Shown here piece after piece: positions 7,610-15,864 of a stretch of DNA of 64,000 nucleotides (its first letter is position 1; every line of letters starts with the position of its first letter). Source of the DNA: Candidatus Peregrinibacteria bacterium CG10_big_fil_rev_8_21_14_0_10_49_16 (lineage in GTDB: Bacteria > Patescibacteriota > Gracilibacteria > Peribacterales > Peribacteraceae); the NCBI GenBank assembly GCA_002772605.1, contig PFDS01000040.1:32619-96618 (forward strand). Direction: 5' to 3'. The translations under genes were made by a program, and so were the position numbers. The notes beneath the pieces are model-generated. The model worked only from the letters and a program-made list of their open reading frames with translations. It made no database searches and had not been told where the DNA came from.

Positions 7610-8530
7610 ATGTCTACTCCTTCCATCGCTCATCGGGCTCTGAAGACACGAAATCAGAAGAATCAATCTGGAACAATTATCTCATATACGACGATCACAC
7701 AATCTCAGTCCCACACTATTGCGTTGATCGAACTGGAAGACGGTTCACGGGTACTGGGACAGATAGTGTGTCACTCTGAGCAAAATATGCTCAGTGCAAC
7801 AGCACTCATTGGCCAACGCGTCATGCCTCGCATGGCACTCTCCTCTATAACGGAGCAGGGCCTTCGCATCTACGACATTTCCTACGAAGTCATCATACAG
7901 AAAAAAATTGATACATTTGATGAAAGCGTGTTTCCACGCTATATCCTCGCTATTACCGGCCCTTCAGGAGTAGGAAAATCTACCGTCAGCAAACTACTGG
8001 GAACTGTCTGCAGCCACTCTATGACACGCGTCCCTATTCTGACGACACGTCACCCTAAAGAGGGTGATGATGGCGAATATACATACGTATCGCAGAAAGA
8101 ATTTGAAAAACTACACAAAGAAGGGAAACTCGCTGCGTACACTGATATTCCATCAAACAGCGAGGAACGCCGATACGGCTACGTAGTAGAAGACCTTGAG
8201 AGAATCTGGGAAAATGGGAAAGTGCCCGTTGTGGTCACAGAAATGCACCTGTTGCAGGGATTGGCGCAACACTTTGGACGTCGCTCCATCCTCTCCTTCG
8301 GCCTCCTTCCTCCAGGGAAAAGCCGACGTGCAATGCTCAGTTCACTCCTCTTTCGTCTGCGAAAACGTGGCCGCGAAACCGAAGCACAGATCCGTGAACG
8401 CCTCAAACATGCTGTGCAAGACCTGCAATTCTTCAAAGAACGTGCCGAACTCTTCGACCACATTCTCGTCAACGAAGATTTGGATACACTCATCAAAACG
8501 TTCCAGAAACATGCACTAGAAACTGTATAA
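7610..8530 (+). CDS. DUF35-like OB domain fused to a guanylate-kinase-like P-loop kinase
   Basis: The 306-residue protein has two parts. Residues about 20-98 (SGTIISYTTI, then IALIELEDGSRVLGQIV, then GQRVMPRM) resemble the OB-fold half of DUF35, the scaffold of the archaeal thiolase/HMG-CoA synthase complex. The Cys-rich zinc ribbon usually preceding it is absent. Residues about 110-306 resemble guanylate kinase: Walker A GPSGVGKS at 117-124, TTRHPKEGDDGEY at 145-157, lid RKRGRETEAQIRERL, and HILVNEDLD. Several GMP-binding positions of true Gmk differ: the VSHTTR serine region reads PILTTR, the second Arg is Lys150, the FLE glutamate region is KLAA, YGT/S is YGY, and DIDWQG reads VTEMHLLQG. 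The start directly abuts the thiolase stop. The substrate may not be GMP; phosphomevalonate is an inferred candidate. A divergent housekeeping Gmk remains possible. Confidence 0.75.
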   Translation: MSTPSIAHRALKTRNQKNQSGTIISYTTITQSQSHTIALIELEDGSRVLGQIVCHSEQNMLSATALIGQRVMPRMALSSITEQGLRIYDISYEVIIQKKIDTFDESVFPRYILAITGPSGVGKSTVSKLLGTVCSHSMTRVPILTTRHPKEGDDGEYTYVSQKEFEKLHKEGKLAAYTDIPSNSEERRYGYVVEDLERIWENGKVPVVVTEMHLLQGLAQHFGRRSILSFGLLPPGKSRRAMLSSLLFRLRKRGRETEAQIRERLKHAVQDLQFFKERAELFDHILVNEDLDTLIKTFQKHALETV

Positions 8531-8531
8531 C

Positions 8532-10124
8532 CTATCTTCCAGGGCACATTGCTGCGATAGCATCTGACACAAGACCGAGAAAATTCTTTTCAAAGTACTC
8601 TTTGAATTCTAACGCCAATGCATCTGCTACACGATCGTAGTCATCGGGATGGGACCACATCTTTTTTGGATTGAGCAGGTTTTCGTCCACTCCAGGACAA
8701 ACCAAAGGAACAGCCACATGAAACTTGCGGTACTCCCAATAGGGCACACTGTGTAATTCCCCACGTAATGCAGCACACACAAGGTGACGCGTCACGGCAA
8801 TATCCATTCGCTCTCCAACTCCATACGGACCACCACTCCAGCCTGTGTTCACAAGATAGACCGCTGATCCATATTGCGTCAGTTTCTGCTGAAAGAGATC
8901 CAAGTAGTCCTGTGGTTTTCGTGGCATAAACGGACCACCGAAAAATCGCGAAAATGTCGCTTTTGGCTTTGTGATACCCGCTTCGGTTCCTGCGAGTTTG
9001 GATGTGTATCCGAGTAAGAACCAGAGCATCGCCTGCTCTGTATTCAACTTCGCAATGGGAGGAAGCACCCCACTCGCATCAGCTGTAAGGAAGATAATCG
9101 TGGAAGGATGTGCCCCTTGTCCACCCTTTTTTACATTCTGCAAACTGGTCAATGGATAGGTAGCACGGGAATTTTCAGTGAACCGATCATCATCGGTGTC
9201 GATAGTGCCGTCGGGATAGACCATAGCATTCTCAATAATGGCATCTTGTCCTTGTTCCAGAACTGCCATATAGATCTCCGGTTCCTTCTCTTTGCGAAGA
9301 CCGATCAATTTCGCATAGCACCCGTTCTCCATATTCGCAATACCCTCATCCGACCATAGATGTTCGTCGTCGCCAATCATCTTTCTCTGAGAATCACTGG
9401 ATAAGGTTGTCTTACCAGTTCCTGACAAACCGAGAAAGAGCGCCGTCGACCCGTCAGGAGCTTCATTTGCACTGCAGTGCAGTGGCAGAATTCCGTGTTC
9501 TGGGAGAAGCGCATTCATCACTGTAAAAGCGAGCTTCTTCACAGAACCAAGATAAGAAGATCCATATACCAATCCTCGACGTCTCTGGAAATCCATTGCG
9601 ATAAGTGCCTTGGAGGATCCTGGTCGCTGTACAGTATCATATGGCAACACAAGAATGGTTAATGGATCACCAAGTTGAGATTCTGCATATTGAGCATCCA
9701 AAAACATATTCAGAGTGAATAGTGTACTCAGTGCACTATCAGTAACCGTCTGCACTGAAAGTGCATACTGTGGGTGTGCTCCCACAGACCGGTGTGTGAC
9801 GTAGAGCCGTTCTTTTTGAGACAACATGTGTTGCGCTTCAGACCATACCTCATCAAATACGTTGGGTTCCATAGGAATACACGTCTGCGAAAAACTCCAG
9901 TCAATGGTAGGATCTCCTGGGTGACAGACCATGTACGTATTTTGAGGAATGCGTCCTGTTGACAGTGCGGGGCGCCACACAGCAAGCGCACCGGAGGCAC
10001 TCGGAAGTGCCTCACGGACCGTGAGAATCTCATCTACAAGAGAGGAACGTGATGGATCTACCCAGATATTCGGATGCGTGGTAAGCAATGATGTGGAAAC
10101 AGAAGAAGTGGCAACAGAAGACAT
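8532..10124 (-). CDS. pckA: Phosphoenolpyruvate carboxykinase (ATP)
   Basis: The enzyme converts oxaloacetate and ATP to PEP, CO2 and ADP, the entry to gluconeogenesis. It has 530 residues, close to the usual length of the ATP-dependent family. Visible motifs are GSSYLGSVKK, the P-loop FLGLSGTGKTTLS near residue 230, the metal and substrate region GDDEHLWSDEGIANMENGCYAK, and ENSRATYPL. The C-terminal GWSGGPYGVGERM segment is also typical. It lies 9 nt downstream of an aminotransferase gene on the same strand, and the pair would turn aspartate into PEP. It converges with the DUF35-kinase fusion across a 1 nt gap. Confidence 0.95.
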   Translation of the reverse strand: MSSVATSSVSTSLLTTHPNIWVDPSRSSLVDEILTVREALPSASGALAVWRPALSTGRIPQNTYMVCHPGDPTIDWSFSQTCIPMEPNVFDEVWSEAQHMLSQKERLYVTHRSVGAHPQYALSVQTVTDSALSTLFTLNMFLDAQYAESQLGDPLTILVLPYDTVQRPGSSKALIAMDFQRRRGLVYGSSYLGSVKKLAFTVMNALLPEHGILPLHCSANEAPDGSTALFLGLSGTGKTTLSSDSQRKMIGDDEHLWSDEGIANMENGCYAKLIGLRKEKEPEIYMAVLEQGQDAIIENAMVYPDGTIDTDDDRFTENSRATYPLTSLQNVKKGGQGAHPSTIIFLTADASGVLPPIAKLNTEQAMLWFLLGYTSKLAGTEAGITKPKATFSRFFGGPFMPRKPQDYLDLFQQKLTQYGSAVYLVNTGWSGGPYGVGERMDIAVTRHLVCAALRGELHSVPYWEYRKFHVAVPLVCPGVDENLLNPKKMWSHPDDYDRVADALALEFKEYFEKNFLGLVSDAIAAMCPGR

Positions 10125-10133
10125 AAAGAGAGT

Positions 10134-11378
10134 TTAAGAAGAAAGGTCACAGAATGTTTTATGCAGATTGTCGTAGAGCAGAGGAAGCTGCTCTGTAGGA
10201 ACCGAGGAAAAGGCAATGCGTACTTTGTCCTGTCCGAGAGCGACAATCCCCGTATCATACTGTTCAAGCAAATGCCGTCGTACGGCTTCCGCGTCAAGAT
10301 GATGCAACTGCAAACAGAGAAAGTACCCGGAGTTACAGGGAAGGAGAGTACAAAAACGTGCAAAACGACCCTGAACAAGAATGTCCTGTGAACGGTGAAA
10401 ACGTTTCCTCAACAGTTCTTTGTTCCTCTGTTTTTCTCGGGCATACGTTGACGAACGCAGTGTGCGAAGCACGAGGTGTTGTGACAACTGAGAACAGTTC
10501 GATACATCGCCTCGTACAAAACCAGCAACTCTGTCTTCCAGATCTGTGTACATCTCTTTCGTTGTCGCCTTCCCACCAAACGTAAGGAATCCAACACGCA
10601 AACCCCATGCATATTCTTCTTTTGTCGCCCCATCAATCTTCACTGCGAGCACGCGTTCATGAAGGTTCGCCAATCGTGCAAACAGAGATTCCTGAGGAAG
10701 AGCGTCGTCATATGTGAGTCCGAAATACGCATCATCACAGAGTACTGTCAAAGTACTGCCACGTTCTGCTTCATCGGAGAGAGAAGCGCACAAAGACTCG
10801 TACTCTACAGCCGTATATCCTGTTGGATTATTCGGAAAATTAAGAAGTAAAACTTTATGTGTTGAAGAGGAATGTTGTATGGCAGTACACAAGGACTCCA
10901 CATCCATTCGTCCCTCGTGAAATAGAGGAATGGCATGAAGAGTTGCTCCCCAGAGCTTCTCGAATGTCTGACGATAGTTTCCCCAATAGGGAGAAAAGAT
11001 ATAGACCGCATCACCCGGATCTGTGAAGAGACAAGCACATGCACTGAGACCATGGGTAATCCCCGCAGTCACTACAGGAGTACTCACAGAAGCAGGAAGT
11101 GATGGGTTTTTAAGACGCATGTGCCGCAACCACTCATTGCGTAAACTTTCTATTCCGTGAGTCGATGCATAGGGTAGTACTTCTTCCAGAGGCAAATTCA
11201 CGAGCCTCATGAGAGAAGGGAGATGTAAGGGGACCCCCTCCTCATCCAAAGCAATACCAATTGTAGCGTTTATGGGTTTCCCTCGTGCCTCTGCCGTCTG
11301 CGTCACGATGCCGCCATGTGGAAAAGAAATGCGCTTTCCACGCTCAGAAAGCCAAGAATGAAGGGACATGCGCCTCAT
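10134..11378 (-). CDS. Class I/II aminotransferase, aspartate aminotransferase-like
   Basis: A PLP-dependent transaminase of fold type I, about 414 residues. Visible signatures are NFPNNPTGY with the cofactor-contacting Asn, CDDAYFGL, and the Schiff-base lysine region GATKEEYAWGLRVGF. The spacing TKEEY..GLRVGF is that of aromatic/aspartate aminotransferases. Substrate cannot be fixed from sequence, but placement just upstream of pckA suggests that it makes oxaloacetate from aspartate. I chose ATG 11378; ATG 11369 is nearly as good, and longer forms add a non-conserved stretch. The 240 nt to the divergent peptidase gene must hold the promoters for both. Confidence 0.85.
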   Translation of the reverse strand: MRRMSLHSWLSERGKRISFPHGGIVTQTAEARGKPINATIGIALDEEGVPLHLPSLMRLVNLPLEEVLPYASTHGIESLRNEWLRHMRLKNPSLPASVSTPVVTAGITHGLSACACLFTDPGDAVYIFSPYWGNYRQTFEKLWGATLHAIPLFHEGRMDVESLCTAIQHSSSTHKVLLLNFPNNPTGYTAVEYESLCASLSDEAERGSTLTVLCDDAYFGLTYDDALPQESLFARLANLHERVLAVKIDGATKEEYAWGLRVGFLTFGGKATTKEMYTDLEDRVAGFVRGDVSNCSQLSQHLVLRTLRSSTYAREKQRNKELLRKRFHRSQDILVQGRFARFCTLLPCNSGYFLCLQLHHLDAEAVRRHLLEQYDTGIVALGQDKVRIAFSSVPTEQLPLLYDNLHKTFCDLSS

Positions 11379-11618
11379 CCTACACAGAGAACTCCCGAGG
11401 GAAAACAAAAGAACGTGCAAAAAAGCCTACGAAACCCCCCATCTCTCACTTTATCGCATGTGCAGGACCAAAATATATCCCACAAGAACTTCCCACAATT
11501 CACCAGTCTTAATACGTCGTATTTTAAAAGAATAAATGCCAGTAATAGAGCTACAAGATAAATGGTCCAAAATTGCAATTCCCGAAGCCGAGTCACCTGT
11601 GGATAATGAGCGGTCCCT

Positions 11619-12317
11619 ATGGCCTATCCACGCGTCCCCTACCGGGTTGAATACACGAAAAATAAGTACTCCCGGGCTATTTTGCGTGAAAATACGATTA
11701 TTATCCGTCTGGCGAAAAACCTGAGCGCTGAGGAGCACAGGGAACACGTTCAGAGCTTACTGGAACGGATGATGGAACAGGTCCGCAAGGAACACCATAA
11801 GAAACTCATTCACCCATTCCGTCATATACTGCAAGGTGGCCAAAGTCAGACAGTCAGGCTAGCAACTGGCAAGACCTTCACATTTACTCTTATACCAGGA
11901 ACAACTACGAAAGCCAGACGCAAACCAAACGGATGGCATATTACCGTGAGCCCACACATTCGAAGAAAGACGTTACACCGCCTCCTCTGGTCACTCATTG
12001 CGAAAGAGGAGTTGCCACGCATTGCGCAACTCGTGGCACGCATCAACGACGAACGTACGAAAGTACACGTAAAAAATGTCCGCGTAGCCTTTGCCCAATC
12101 ACAGTGGGGCAGTTGTTCCCCACGCGGCACTATCATGCTCAACGCCGCTCTTCTCTTCGCACCGCCATCACTGCTGTGTTACGTCATTGTGCATGAACTT
12201 GTACACCGAAGAGTATCGAACCATTCACAGAAATACTGGAATCTTGTAGAAGAAGCTCTTCCCAACTACAAAAGAGCAATCAAAAAAATGCAACAGTATC
12301 GGTTACCAACACTATGA
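11619..12317 (+). CDS. YgjP-like (DUF45) zinc metallopeptidase
   Basis: The 232-residue protein belongs to the YgjP/SprT-like metal-dependent hydrolase family. The C-terminal third carries AFAQSQWGSCSPRGTIMLN, then the metal site YVIVHELVHRRVSNHSQKYW, which contains HExxH plus a downstream His. The N-terminal region fits the beta-rich part of the family. The cellular substrate of YgjP proteins is not well established. The start at 11619 has only a weak Shine-Dalgarno site. It is divergent from the aminotransferase gene and stands alone on the plus strand. Confidence 0.85.
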   Translation: MAYPRVPYRVEYTKNKYSRAILRENTIIIRLAKNLSAEEHREHVQSLLERMMEQVRKEHHKKLIHPFRHILQGGQSQTVRLATGKTFTFTLIPGTTTKARRKPNGWHITVSPHIRRKTLHRLLWSLIAKEELPRIAQLVARINDERTKVHVKNVRVAFAQSQWGSCSPRGTIMLNAALLFAPPSLLCYVIVHELVHRRVSNHSQKYWNLVEEALPNYKRAIKKMQQYRLPTL

Positions 12318-12321
12318 ACTC

Positions 12322-12972
12322 TTACGGTACCCGTGTACTGCGTAAAATTGCACGCACACGCGCTCTGGCAGCTCGATCTTGCTCTGCACGACGAGGACGG
12401 TTGCGCGTATATCCCTCTTCTACCATTCTCGTGCACAAGTTATAAAACCCAGAGAGAAACTTCTCCATACCTTCCGGACATATTTCACGTCGAAGGTACT
12501 GACGAAGCAGTGTGCGACCATCAGCATCTAAATCACTGTACTCCAACGAAGATTCTGGAGCAGCAGCATGCACAGGTTCATCTTCACTACCTTCCGATGC
12601 CGTCACAGCTGTATCACTCTGTGAAAAGTCTTTCGCAAGAAATGCACGAATAGCATCAAAGTCATTGATATCCGGACAAACGATATCCTTATGGCCTGCT
12701 GCATGAAGGTCACGACACTTTTCACGAGCATCCGCGTAGTCTCGCCGACGCTGGATACGTGTCGTCGTATGAAACTGAAGAACATTATATTGAAAAGTTT
12801 GGTTGTCAAAATTCTCAAACCACATGCCATCATCATCGGATGATCGAAATTGCGCACCAAATCCCGCACCCATGCCTCCAAACAAACCGACAAGAATGGA
12901 AAACGCAAATGTAACGGCAGCCATTGCAATGAGCATATGCCGTAAAGAATGTTTTATATATTTTTGTGACAT
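12322..12972 (-). CDS. Hypothetical membrane-anchored protein
   Basis: 216 residues with a short basic N-terminus, a single hydrophobic segment at about residues 13-36 (MLIAMAAVTFAFSILVGLFG), and a long soluble, presumably extracytoplasmic part. That part has four Cys (in EKCRD, DIVCPD, REICPEG and YNLCTR) and an acidic Ser/Glu-rich linker in the middle. I do not recognise the family. The ATG at 12972 lies about 6 nt from a TATAAT box, so the transcript would be leaderless. Downstream of trpS on the same strand. Confidence 0.7.
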   Translation of the reverse strand: MSQKYIKHSLRHMLIAMAAVTFAFSILVGLFGGMGAGFGAQFRSSDDDGMWFENFDNQTFQYNVLQFHTTTRIQRRRDYADAREKCRDLHAAGHKDIVCPDINDFDAIRAFLAKDFSQSDTAVTASEGSEDEPVHAAAPESSLEYSDLDADGRTLLRQYLRREICPEGMEKFLSGFYNLCTRMVEEGYTRNRPRRAEQDRAARARVRAILRSTRVP

Positions 12973-12978
12973 CACTTC

Positions 12979-13007
12979 ATTATACCAAAATTGGCTATCT
13001 ACCGCAA
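12979..13007 (-). promoter_or_regulatory. Sigma70-type promoter giving a leaderless transcript
   Basis: TTGCGG, 17 nt, TATAAT on the minus strand inside the end of trpS. The expected transcription start falls at or next to the ATG at 12972. Confidence 0.5.
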
Positions 13008-13955
13008 TCCTACGGCTTTCTGCACTCGCTCCATCGTCTTTTCCGCAATGGTTTTTGCTCTTGCAGCCCCGTCAGCCATAATCGCCGCGATGTCACTGTC
13101 TTTTAGGTCTTCCCGATTTTTCCTCATAGGGCCAAAATAATCCATAAATGTCCCTAGGAGGCGTTTTTTGGCATCACCGTAACTCAGCCCCTCCCGATAC
13201 TCATCGGCAAGCCTCACGGCCTCTTTTTCATCCAGAAGAAGCTTGTGGATTTGGTAGATGATACACGAATCCGGGTCTTTTGGGTCAGTAGCACCTTTGG
13301 AATCTGTCACAATCCCCATGATTGCCTTTGTCACCACTTTCTCATCACTAAAGAGCGGAATTGTATTGTTATAACTCTTGCTCATTTTTTGCCCATCCGT
13401 ACCGGGAATAACAGCGACGTCACCCTGAATCTGCACCTCCGGAAGCGTAAGTATGCCCTCGCCATAACGGTGGTTAAACTTCTGTGCAATGTCCCGCGCC
13501 ATTTCCACATGCTGCTTTTGGTCTTTTCCTACAGGAACGATGTCCGCGTCATAGAGAAGAATGTCAGCCGCCTGCAGCACAGGATAGGTAAAGAGCCCTG
13601 CGCTCGCTTCGATCCCCTTCTGCACTTTATCTTTATAGCTCACTGCACGTTCTAGAAATCCCACAGGGGTCACGCAATTCAAAACCCAGGCAAGTTCGGC
13701 ATGGGCAGACACGTACGACTGAAAAAAGAGAATGCCTTTATCGGGATCGAAACCGCACGCAAGTAAGTCTTTTGTGAGATCCTGTCGAAATGAACGTAAC
13801 TGTTCAGGATCATGCACCGTCGTCAGTGCATGGAGGTCAACAACAATGTAGATATTCTCGTCTTCTCCAAGAAGATCGATATTCGGCTTTATGGAACCAA
13901 AATAGTTTCCCACATGTGCAGCACCCGATGGTTGTATCCCAGATAAAACCCGCAT
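12999..13955 (-). CDS. trpS: Tryptophanyl-tRNA synthetase
   Basis: Class I aminoacyl-tRNA synthetase charging tRNA-Trp, 318 residues (typical is about 330). The HIGH-equivalent is seen in GIQPSGAAHVGNYFG at the N-terminus, the tryptophan-site region in YPVLQAADILLYDADIVPVG, and the KMSKS loop in GTDGQKMSKSYNN near residue 195. Its start is 15 nt downstream of the SPFH gene stop, in a minus-strand run ndk-rluA-SPFH-trpS. Confidence 0.96.
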   Translation of the reverse strand: MRVLSGIQPSGAAHVGNYFGSIKPNIDLLGEDENIYIVVDLHALTTVHDPEQLRSFRQDLTKDLLACGFDPDKGILFFQSYVSAHAELAWVLNCVTPVGFLERAVSYKDKVQKGIEASAGLFTYPVLQAADILLYDADIVPVGKDQKQHVEMARDIAQKFNHRYGEGILTLPEVQIQGDVAVIPGTDGQKMSKSYNNTIPLFSDEKVVTKAIMGIVTDSKGATDPKDPDSCIIYQIHKLLLDEKEAVRLADEYREGLSYGDAKKRLLGTFMDYFGPMRKNREDLKDSDIAAIMADGAARAKTIAEKTMERVQKAVGLR

Positions 13956-13970
13956 GCAGCAATTGTATCG

Positions 13971-14742
13971 TTACTTCACCGAACTCCCAATCTTTTCTAA
14001 TGCTTTCAGCGACTCAATCGGTATCATCCAGACCGTTGTATTACTCTGATCAGAGCTAAGGTCATTGATGCTCTGCAATGTACGTAGATGCAATGCTCCC
14101 GGCTGCTGCGAGAGCGTCTGCGCTGCTTTAGCCATATTTTCGGCAGCAAGAACTTCTCCCTGTGAGTTAATGATCACAGCCTGCTTCTCGCGCTCTGCCT
14201 CAGCAACTTTCGCAATCGTACGCTTCAGGCTTTCAGGGAGAATAATGTCTTTTAGCTCTACTGTCTTCACATCAATCCCCCATGCATCCGACGCACTATC
14301 AACACGTTTCTTTATCCTGTCGGCAATCTCCTGCTTATTTGCCAGAAGTTCATCCAACGTCACTTCGCCAACAGCGTTACGCATGGTTGTTTGTGCCAAC
14401 TGCGAAACAGCGTAGTAGAAATTCTCCACTTCTAAGATGGCTCTTGACGCGTCGAGAACGCGAAAATACAGAACAGCATTGATACGAATCGGAATGTTAT
14501 CCTTTGTAATCGCTTCCTGGTCGGGCACATCCACTGCTTTGACACGAATATCTACTTTGATCAGACGCTGAAAAACGGGAATGAGAACCTTCCATCCCGG
14601 ACCCCACACACGAGAAAACTTTCCCATCGTCAGCACAACCCCCCCGCTCATACTGATTGACCTGACGAATCATGGAAATCAGCAACACAACGATTGCCGC
14701 GAGAACAAAGAAACTGAAGGAAAGTTGAAGAGAAGTATCCAT
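13971..14742 (-). pseudogene. SPFH/Band 7 (stomatin-like) membrane protein, frameshifted at a C7 tract
   Basis: Two frames together make one stomatin-like protein. The N-terminal piece starts at ATG 14742 with a transmembrane segment (SLQLSFSFFVLAAIVVLLIS) and continues to QVNQYERG. The rest continues in another frame as GVVLTMGKFSRVWGPGWKVLIP through the SPFH domain (VPDQEAITKDNIPIRINAV, then ELKDIILPESLKRTIAKVAEAEREKQA). The break is at seven C on the plus strand (14639-14645). Six would restore YERGVVLTMGKF, the usual stomatin order. It may be a sequencing or assembly error, a real mutation, or slippage; a downstream start for a shorter protein lacking the membrane anchor is less likely. 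SPFH proteins organise membrane microdomains and often partner with NfeD, which is not present here. Confidence 0.75.
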
Positions 14743-14761
14743 AGGAATGGAGTGTGCACTG

Positions 14762-15415
14762 TTATGACGTTGCATGCAATCGTTGTATTGCACGATCAAA
14801 TGCCGGAGGGAGCGGAGCCTCAACATGAACAACCTGACTCTGTACGGGATGTGGAAAAGCCAGCGATACCGCATGCAAAAAGAGTTTTCTACATCCATAT
14901 GCACGCGCAAACAGTCGGTTGAATTTTACATGACCATATTCATCATCAAGAACAAGAGGATGGCCAATCTCTGCAAAATGCCGACGAATTTGGTGATGAC
15001 GTCCTGTTTCAATGTCACACTCCACGAGTGATACATCTCGAAACGATTCAACAATATGGTACCTAGTTATTGCTTCCACTATTCCCTTCCCGCGAGCAGG
15101 AAGTTTGATCCGAATTACACCCTGCCGTTTTGGTCGGCCTACAACAAGAGCAAGGTATTTCTTCTTCCATCCTGCAAAGTCGCTCTTCAAAACAGCTTCC
15201 AGCACTTTCTTCGATCGTGCAAACACAATGCATCCTGATGTTTGATAATCAAGCCGATGAATCGCCCGCAAGCCCGGATAGTCTTTTTTGAGAAAATCGA
15301 GTAATGGCAACTTCTCCACTTTTCCTTTACCACGCACTACAAGTTCTCCACTCAACTTATTCACCACAAGAAGGTGTTCGTCACAAAAGAGAATACGGCG
15401 GGGATCGATGGGCAC
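14762..15415 (-). CDS. RluA-family pseudouridine synthase
   Basis: Converts specific uridines to pseudouridine in rRNA or tRNA. It is 217 residues with the catalytic Asp in IHRLDYQTSGCIVFAR near residue 55, KKYLALVVGRP, and the C-terminal ETGRHHQIRRHFAEIGHPLVLDDEYG motif. There is no N-terminal S4 domain, so it resembles the short RluA/TruC-like enzymes; the exact target site cannot be assigned. The start codon overlaps the ndk stop by one base. Confidence 0.9.
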   Translation of the reverse strand: MPIDPRRILFCDEHLLVVNKLSGELVVRGKGKVEKLPLLDFLKKDYPGLRAIHRLDYQTSGCIVFARSKKVLEAVLKSDFAGWKKKYLALVVGRPKRQGVIRIKLPARGKGIVEAITRYHIVESFRDVSLVECDIETGRHHQIRRHFAEIGHPLVLDDEYGHVKFNRLFARAYGCRKLFLHAVSLAFPHPVQSQVVHVEAPLPPAFDRAIQRLHATS

Positions 15416-15822
15416 TATGCACAGTGTACAAGTTCTTTCTCTTCAAAAAATCGTTTCATTTCCTGCTCGGCACTCTCGAAAGAATCTGATCCGTGAATAA
15501 CGTTAAAGCTCAAGCTTCGTGCAAATCGACCTCTGATGGTATCCGGTTCATCAAGGCTGCCGATACGACGTCGGATGGCTGCGATAACATCCTCACCTTC
15601 AAACACCAAAGCAAGGCACGGACCGGAAAGCATGTATGTTTCAAACTCATCGTAAAAAGGCTTTCCAACAATATGCGCATAATGTTCGTGCATAAGTTCA
15701 CGCGTCATCTGAATATACTTTGCCGCACAGATACGTCCTTCTTTTTCCAGATCAGCAATAATCTCGCCGCAAATACGACGTTGAATGGCATCCGGCCGAA
15801 GGAGGACCAGAGTTTGTTGCAT
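15415..15822 (-). CDS. ndk: Nucleoside diphosphate kinase
   Basis: Transfers the gamma phosphate between nucleoside triphosphates through a phospho-histidine. The 135-residue sequence has the N-terminal LVLLRPDAIQRR, the RGRFARSLSFNVIHGSDS motif with the active His near residue 114, and ends typically. It leads the ndk-rluA pair. A TTGACA/TATAAA pair lies upstream on the minus strand (15831-15856), but with a 14 nt spacer, so I do not annotate it as a promoter. Confidence 0.96.
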   Translation of the reverse strand: MQQTLVLLRPDAIQRRICGEIIADLEKEGRICAAKYIQMTRELMHEHYAHIVGKPFYDEFETYMLSGPCLALVFEGEDVIAAIRRRIGSLDEPDTIRGRFARSLSFNVIHGSDSFESAEQEMKRFFEEKELVHCA

Positions 15823-15864
15823 ATGAAAAATTTATACTAATTTTAAAAAATGTCAATACGCTTA

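Noticed and set aside
7610..8530. Simple annotation as guanylate kinase
   Set aside because: An extra N-terminal OB-like domain, several altered GMP-contact positions and the mevalonate context make a plain Gmk label misleading, although it is not excluded.
15831..15856. TTGACA/TATAAA pair upstream of ndk as a promoter
   Set aside because: The spacer is only 14 nt, outside the usual 16-18 nt range.
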